From NCBI GenBank assembly GCA_023139045.1, contig JAGLOJ010000053.1:1-42808 (forward strand): 42,808 nucleotides of DNA, in the 5' to 3' direction. Numbering within the stretch: the stretch's first letter is position 1; each line of letters opens with the position of its first letter. The position numbers were made by a program, and so were the translations under genes. A model generated the notes under the pieces. That model was given only the letters and a program-made list of their open reading frames with translations. It ran no database searches and had not been told where the DNA came from. The DNA comes from Candidatus Sabulitectum sp. (GTDB lineage: Bacteria; Fermentibacterota; Fermentibacteria; Fermentibacterales; JCC-6). Positions 38,714-42,808 of this stretch are shown here, piece after piece.

Positions 38714-39613
38714 ATGACAGAGAACGCAGACACACCGGAAGAGAATAAGGATTTAGTCAAAAAGGAAGTGCCTGATGTTGCGGCCGGCTTTGGTAGTTCG
38801 GCATCGTTTGCGGTCATACAGAGGCAGGCCGGCATGTTAGCCCAGTCAGACCTTGTGCCGAAGGAATTTAAAGGCAATATAGCGAACTGCGTCATAGCTA
38901 TGGAGTTGGCTAATAGGCTCGGCGCCAGTCCGATGTCAGTTATGCAGAATTTGTATATCGTTCACGGCAAGCCCTCATGGTCGTCGCAGTTCATTATTGC
39001 AGCCGTAAATAGTACGGGTAATTTCTCGCCTATACGCTACAAGATGAGCGGTAAAGATAAGACCTTGGCGTGTATCGCATGGGCCATAGAAAAGGCTACA
39101 GGTGAGCGCTTAGAAGGGCCTCCGATTACTATGGAGATGGCTGACAAGGAGGGCTGGCTTAAAAAGCCCGGTAGCAAGTGGCAGAATATGCCGGAACTGA
39201 TGATCCGTTACCGCGCGGCCACACTCTTCGGTAGACTGTATGCGCCGGAGATACTTATGGGCATGCAGACCGCAGACGAGGTTATTGACGTAGGCCCCGC
39301 AAATAGTGGCCCTTCCGCCGAAGAAGTAACTCAGAGATTTACCGAGCCCAAGACAACGGAGGCGGAGGTCGTCGGCGAAGAGACGCCAAAGGGCGAGACC
39401 GAACCCAAGGCCGAGACTCCTGCCGGCCCGCATCGCGACGAGCTTATGAGCGAGATAAACGTGCTCAATAGCAAGGAAGAGATAAAGCGGTGGGAGGATG
39501 ACAAGGCTGAGATTATTAAGGCCATGTCGAAGGAAGACAGGGGTATAATAAACGACGTTACGCGTATGCGTGAGGCAGAGATCGAAGAGATGGGGAACAT
39601 ACCGGCAGAGTAG
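38714..39613 (+). CDS. recT: RecT-family single-strand annealing protein, copy 2
   Basis: 299 residues. The core MANRLGASP / ELANRLGASPMSVMQNLYIVHGK and PSWSSQFIIAAVNST are kept, as is PELMIRYRAATLFGRLYAPEILMGMQ. N-terminal leader and C-terminal tail differ from copy 1. Both copies appear intact, so either could work, or they belong to two strains. Confidence 0.8.
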   Translation: MTENADTPEENKDLVKKEVPDVAAGFGSSASFAVIQRQAGMLAQSDLVPKEFKGNIANCVIAMELANRLGASPMSVMQNLYIVHGKPSWSSQFIIAAVNSTGNFSPIRYKMSGKDKTLACIAWAIEKATGERLEGPPITMEMADKEGWLKKPGSKWQNMPELMIRYRAATLFGRLYAPEILMGMQTADEVIDVGPANSGPSAEEVTQRFTEPKTTEAEVVGEETPKGETEPKAETPAGPHRDELMSEINVLNSKEEIKRWEDDKAEIIKAMSKEDRGIINDVTRMREAEIEEMGNIPAE

Positions 39614-39643
39614 GATAATTCTATCGAAAGGAGGTGAATAAGG

Positions 39644-40312
39644 ATGCCAGGTTTTGAAGGCTATAAAGTACCAGAGTGTACGGAAGAGGAAGTGGGGAAG
39701 ACCATAGAGGGTAATATCTGCGCCCTTCCTAAGTGTCCTGTTCCAGTAATAATACGGTGTGGTGATTGTGTCCTTGGAATACGGCACATGAAAGACAAAG
39801 GCGTAACCCAACGCTACAAAGACCACCGCTGGCCCCAACGCATAGCGGTACACTGCAAGACACAGGAAGAATGGGATAGGGTGCGAGAGAAAGCGGGACA
39901 TATAAGTACTTTTTCTATGTCCGACAAAGAATTCAAGGACGGTGTTTGTATTACACTACACGGTGGATGGAATCGCACGCCATATCTTGAATATGCAGGT
40001 TACAAGATAATCTCAGCAGCAGAGTTCTTGGGCGAGGAAAAGGGCTATTATTACTTTGACCGGCCTGTTACGGTAACACATCCTGTAACTGGCGAGGTCA
40101 CAACATTAAACACGGAGGCTGACATGAACGCAAGCATAAAGAAAGTATACGGCAATACGAGAACATCAAACGAGGTCGATATGGTCGATAAATTCTTCGG
40201 CGAGATACCTGTAGGCAACTTTAGCGAGCTACTTCTTGAGAAGCATAAGGACGAGATATTCAAGAAGGCTAAGGCGCTTCAGAAGGAAGAGGACGCGGCC
40301 AAGAAGGACTAA
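39644..40312 (+). CDS. Uncharacterised Cys-containing phage protein, copy 2
   Basis: 222 residues, AAAGGAGGTGAATAAGG upstream. N-terminal Cys cluster (CALPKCPVP, RCGDC) differs from copy 1, the middle KIAVHC..EEWDRVREKAG and YKIISAAEFLGEE and the C-terminal 63 residues are conserved. Internal ATG 40124 with CACGGAGGCTGAC as in copy 1. Confidence 0.8.
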   Translation: MPGFEGYKVPECTEEEVGKTIEGNICALPKCPVPVIIRCGDCVLGIRHMKDKGVTQRYKDHRWPQRIAVHCKTQEEWDRVREKAGHISTFSMSDKEFKDGVCITLHGGWNRTPYLEYAGYKIISAAEFLGEEKGYYYFDRPVTVTHPVTGEVTTLNTEADMNASIKKVYGNTRTSNEVDMVDKFFGEIPVGNFSELLLEKHKDEIFKKAKALQKEEDAAKKD

Positions 40313-40317
40313 ATAAC

Positions 40318-40413
40318 ACTGGGGTGGCGGAATAGGTAGACGCGGTAGCTACAGTAGGTGCACCACCGAGGAATGCTACACCTCATGCAGGGTGCAAATC
40401 CCTACCCCCAGTA
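40318..40413 (+). tRNA. Degenerate tRNA-Leu(CAG)-like element
   Basis: Acceptor ACTGGGG (40318-40324)/CCCCAGT (40406-40412), TG at 8-9, D-arm GCG-GAATAGGTAGA-CGC (40327-40343) as in E. coli tRNA-Leu(CAG), anticodon arm GTAGC-TACAGTA-GGTGC with CAG at the expected place, long variable arm (GAGG/CCTC), T-arm CAGGG-TGCAAAT-CCCTA. Faults: A instead of U33, T instead of purine 37, G-G pair in the anticodon stem, G instead of T55, a spare C before the acceptor, no CCA. GTAGC(40345)/GCTAC(40374) could make an alternative long arm. Decaying tRNA or tRNA mimic. Confidence 0.5.
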
Positions 40414-40431
40414 CATTTTAAGGAGATAACG

Positions 40432-40623
40432 ATGGTAAAAAGCGTAAGTTTACAGTGCTATGACACAGACGGGGAGCCGTGCGGAGATAGTGCAACACTC
40501 TATTCTCGTGAAGATGGGCGCGTTGAGATAGACGTAGACCCTGATTCTCCGACCGTAGTTGCCCTGAGTGACCTTATAAGGGCCTGTACTGCACTAAAAG
40601 AGGGTGATTCTAAAAAATCTTAA
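40432..40623 (+). CDS. 63-aa acidic hypothetical protein
   Basis: TTTTAAGGAGATAACG before the ATG. Beta-rich (VSLQCYDTDGEPCGDSATLY, RVEIDVDPDSPTVVALSDL). No counterpart in copy 1. Function unknown. Confidence 0.65.
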   Translation: MVKSVSLQCYDTDGEPCGDSATLYSREDGRVEIDVDPDSPTVVALSDLIRACTALKEGDSKKS

Positions 40624-40633
40624 GGAGGTAGGT

Positions 40634-40852
40634 ATGAGTCTAAGTAGATATATCGCCGCTATAGCTATTTGTACGGTACTGTCAATAGGGTTGGCCGGTG
40701 CATATCTTATAGGTACAACCCATACCGAACCCAACACCGAGCTTCAGGCAGAAGTAGCGCGGCTCAAGACATACGAGGCATTATTTAACGACCACAACCT
40801 TACGCTGACCTATAACGGGTGTGAGGACATGAGAGAGAGACTGGGACTATGA
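40634..40852 (+). CDS. Small membrane protein with conserved C-terminal motif, copy 2
   Basis: 72 residues from ATG 40634 with TTAAGGAGGTAGGT upstream, equal in length to copy 1; an earlier ATG in frame at 40604 lies in the previous gene. Membrane segment 5-27, then NTELQAEVARL and LTYNGCEDMRERLGL as in copy 1. ATGA overlap follows. Confidence 0.75.
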   Translation: MSLSRYIAAIAICTVLSIGLAGAYLIGTTHTEPNTELQAEVARLKTYEALFNDHNLTLTYNGCEDMRERLGL

Positions 40853-41211
40853 GCTTTGAAACCTACGATAAACCGCACGGCCGGAACATGGGTGAAGCGA
40901 TAAGCATAACGAATGACGGCGCCCATATATTTATAGGCAAGACGCTCCGTGATAAGTTCCCGTCCGACCCTGTCTATGCTACCTACCAGGTAGACAAGAA
41001 GAACAAACGTATCAGGATAAAGATAGTCAAGCGGGATTTACGCTTCGCGAAGGCTACGAAGTTCTATAAATTCAACAGGCCGAGCAGTATGTTTTCTTGC
41101 AAGGCATTTATCGCCCACTATAACAGCTTAATTAAAAAAGGTGCCCGCTATCCGGCCAAGTGGGATGCGAAAAAGAATATGATCGAGGTAGAACTGAAGG
41201 GGGCGAGATGA
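40849..41211 (+). CDS. Conserved phage protein of unknown function, copy 2
   Basis: 120 residues. Same KPHGRNMGEAIS, DPVYATYQVDKKN, TKFYKFNRPSSMF and RYPAKWDAKK blocks as 2917-3273. ATGA overlap with the methyltransferase-like gene that is missing in copy 1. Confidence 0.8.
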   Translation: MSFETYDKPHGRNMGEAISITNDGAHIFIGKTLRDKFPSDPVYATYQVDKKNKRIRIKIVKRDLRFAKATKFYKFNRPSSMFSCKAFIAHYNSLIKKGARYPAKWDAKKNMIEVELKGAR

Positions 41212-41837
41212 AAGTATTAGACTTATATGCGGGCCTCAAAAGTGTAACCAAGGAATTTGAAAAAGCAGGGCATGAAGTTATTAGTTTGGACATAGACCCT
41301 CGTTTTGAGTGTTCAATAACAGCTGACATCTTAGGGGTAGCAGTTCAGATGCTCGGCACCCAGGGCGACTTCGATTTGATATGGGCCTCACCTCCATGTG
41401 AGGCTTTTTCAGTGGCCTCAATAGGACACCATTGGACTGGTGGCCGAGGAGCTTATATACCTAAGACCGAAAGAGCTGTAAAGAACCAAGAGATAGTGGC
41501 TCATACGGTGAGACTCATGGCGGGCCTTAATCCTCAACATGGCTGGATAATGGAGAACCCAAGAGGCGTACTTAGGAAGCTGGATGTAGTAAAAGGTCTT
41601 CCGAGGGTTACTGTCACGTATTGTCAGTATGGCGACGACCGAATGAAGCCTACCGATTTATGGGGGAGTTTCCCACGAGGATGGGCTCCAAAACCTATGT
41701 GCAAAAATGGAGATGCTTGCCATGTAGCGGCTCCGAGAGGTTCAAGGACAGGAACGCAAGGCAGGAAAAATGCAGCGGAAAGAGCCATGATTCCACAAGG
41801 GCTGATAAAGTCTTTATTTATTCGGAGACCAAAGTGA
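41208..41837 (+). CDS. Cytosine-5 DNA methyltransferase-like protein
   Basis: 209 residues, ATGA start. Motif I LDLYAG (4-9), acidic SLDIDP (26-31), catalytic-type SPPCEAFS (61-68) with Cys64, and ENPRG (116-120) as motif VI. Lacks the large target-recognition region of full Dcm enzymes, but this compact form with CQYGDDRMKPTDLWG is frequent in phages. Likely modifies phage DNA against restriction. Ends in a GTGA overlap with the 64-aa gene. Confidence 0.8.
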   Translation: MKVLDLYAGLKSVTKEFEKAGHEVISLDIDPRFECSITADILGVAVQMLGTQGDFDLIWASPPCEAFSVASIGHHWTGGRGAYIPKTERAVKNQEIVAHTVRLMAGLNPQHGWIMENPRGVLRKLDVVKGLPRVTVTYCQYGDDRMKPTDLWGSFPRGWAPKPMCKNGDACHVAAPRGSRTGTQGRKNAAERAMIPQGLIKSLFIRRPK

Positions 41838-42028
41838 CCGACGCTTGCAAACCCAATACCGACTGTTGTCGTCTATGTCCGTCGCACCGCCACGAGGTGC
41901 AGTACAAGGATGGTGATACTTGGATTATTTACGGGTACACGAAGGCCGATAGTGGATGGCCGCTAAAAGAGGAACTTGAGGCTGAGGGTAAGGAAGTCAG
42001 GGTTAAAGATACGGAGGATAAGGCATGA
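41834..42028 (+). CDS. 64-aa Cys-rich phage protein, copy 2
   Basis: GTG start as in 3270-3464, identical length; CKPNTDCCRLCPSH and HEVQYKDG.TWIIYGYTKADSGWPLKEELEAEGKEVRV conserved. Flanked on both sides by methyltransferase genes here, whereas in copy 1 it joins the RusA gene directly. Confidence 0.75.
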   Translation: MTDACKPNTDCCRLCPSHRHEVQYKDGDTWIIYGYTKADSGWPLKEELEAEGKEVRVKDTEDKA

Positions 42029-42750
42029 AGATATTAGTAGCCTGCGAAGAAAGCGGCACGGTCAGAGATGCTTTTATAGCCAAAGGACACGATGCTATGT
42101 CCTGTGACATACTCCCTACATCTAAGCCTGGACCGCACTATCAAGGTGATATTCTCGATGTGTTGAATGACGGGTGGGATATGATGATCGCGCACCCGCC
42201 GTGTACGTATCTAACTGTCACGGGTAATAAATGGTTCTATCATCCCGAGGACAAGGAGTTGCCCGTTGAAGAGCGAAGGCCGCACCCAAGATTCCCTGAC
42301 AGAAAACAGCATAGAGAAAAAGCAGTTGAATTTTTCATGGTTTTAGCAGAAGCCCCGATAGATAAAATCTGTATAGAGAATCCCGTAGGTATAATAAGTA
42401 CGCGGTGGAGAAAGCCAAATCAAATAATACAGCCTTACGAGTATGGACATAAAGAAGCTAAGAAGACTTGTTTGTGGCTTAAGAATTTACCATTACTTGC
42501 GCCAACGGAAATAGTAGCGCCTGAATATATGACCTTTAAGAGTGGTAAGAGGATGGCTAAGTGGTATGTCGAGGCCGCAAAACTTTCCCCGCATGAGCGT
42601 GCAAAAGCACGTAGTAAAACTTTTCAAGGGATCGCTGATGCAATGGCTGAACAGTGGGGAATCGTAAGCACGGAGGAGTCAAATGCCGAAAAGATTGTTG
42701 GGAGTCCAATCCTATGCTCGCCAAGTTCCACGGGGAAGGCAAATGAATAA
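42025..42750 (+). CDS. Second DNA methyltransferase-like protein
   Basis: 241 residues, ATGA start. KILVACEESGTVRDAFIAKGHDAMSCDI is a SAM-binding opening, HPPCTYLTVTGNKWF (57-71) holds the catalytic-type PPC, and ENPVGIISTRWRKPNQIIQP follows as the ENP motif. This family is common in phages, usually annotated as C5-methylase-like, activity mostly untested. Only distantly like the 41208 enzyme, so not a local duplicate. Confidence 0.8.
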   Translation: MKILVACEESGTVRDAFIAKGHDAMSCDILPTSKPGPHYQGDILDVLNDGWDMMIAHPPCTYLTVTGNKWFYHPEDKELPVEERRPHPRFPDRKQHREKAVEFFMVLAEAPIDKICIENPVGIISTRWRKPNQIIQPYEYGHKEAKKTCLWLKNLPLLAPTEIVAPEYMTFKSGKRMAKWYVEAAKLSPHERAKARSKTFQGIADAMAEQWGIVSTEESNAEKIVGSPILCSPSSTGKANE

Positions 42751-42808
42751 GTCTCCCATACAATTCTTTATCGAAGGCGATCCGGTAGCGCAAGGTCGTC
42801 CTCGCTTG
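42743..42808 (+). CDS. rusA: RusA-type resolvase, N-terminal fragment (copy 2)
   Basis: First 22 residues only, cut by the window edge: IQFFIEGDPVAQGRPRL matches IQFFIEGAPVAQGRPRF of 3461-3913. ATG overlaps the end of the methyltransferase gene by 8 bases. Confidence 0.85.
   Translation, partial: MNKSPIQFFIEGDPVAQGRPRL

Larger units (their letters stand above)
38086..42808 (+). repeat. Copy 2 of the recombination module, diverged, with insertions
   Basis: Same gene order as 1-3913. Additions: 63-aa gene at 40432, methyltransferase-like genes at 41208-41837 and 42025-42750. Losses: the pseudoknot RNA and the 48-aa membrane gene. The exonuclease is complete here. Confidence 0.9.

Noticed and set aside
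1..42808. CRISPR array, insertion sequence or integrase
   Set aside because: No regularly spaced repeats, no transposase or recombinase motifs seen.

Overview
The window looks like most or all of the genome of a tailed bacteriophage of the short-tailed, P22-like (podovirus) type. The virion genes run large terminase, P22-type portal, acidic scaffold, P22-type coat, gp4-like head completion protein and large tail-hub-like protein. This is followed by a very large LPD38-type ejection-like protein and a lysis cassette (T4-type lysozyme, holin-like protein, overlapping spanin-like pair). A lipobox-bearing lipoprotein points to a Gram-negative host. Heavy use of ATA and AGG/AGA codons and very regular AAAGGAGG ribosome sites run through the genome. 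I cannot name the host. I see no integrase, repressor, polymerase or helicase, so the phage looks virulent and host-dependent, or those functions are not recognisable here.

Layout: (1) 1-7336, plus strand, early operon: exonuclease tail, RecT-type annealing protein, RusA resolvase, replication initiator, then a train of small Cys-rich proteins joined by ATGA overlaps. (2) 7340-7476, a promoter followed within about 100 nt by a bidirectional terminator and no gene, so probably a small RNA. (3) 7497-10055, minus-strand operon of small proteins, several with zinc-ribbon Cys pairs. (4) 10056-11154, 1.1 kb non-coding hub with divergent promoters, iteron-like repeats, a perfect DnaA box, two identical palindromes, a G10/C-rich tract and a parS-like palindrome. 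(5) 11155-35671, late operon for packaging, virion and lysis. (6) 35717-35870, strong promoter with a highly structured leader RNA and terminator. (7) 35890-38315, start of the early operon, ending in a complete PDDEXK exonuclease. (8) 38335-42808, a diverged second copy of the recombination module found at 1-3913, with two extra cytosine-methyltransferase-like genes.

The first 25 bases are identical to 38086-38110, inside the exonuclease gene. If the molecule is closed there, it becomes a complete 38,085-bp circular map: the early promoter at 35717 would read through the exonuclease into recT, rusA and the replication gene and stop at 7476. In that reading, 38086-42808 is either a real tandem duplication in a larger genome or the equivalent module of a related strain joined by the assembler. 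Sequence alone cannot decide, and this is the main caution for a reader.

The most interesting non-coding content is RNA. A degenerate tRNA-Leu-like element (40318-40413) has its copy-1 counterpart replaced by a different folded RNA sharing only the closing stem (2303-2409). Beside that lies a compact predicted pseudoknot (2417-2523). There is also the orphan promoter-terminator RNA (7375-7476) and the early-leader RNA (35755-35870). Two of these RNAs contain close matches to the 3' end of 16S rRNA.
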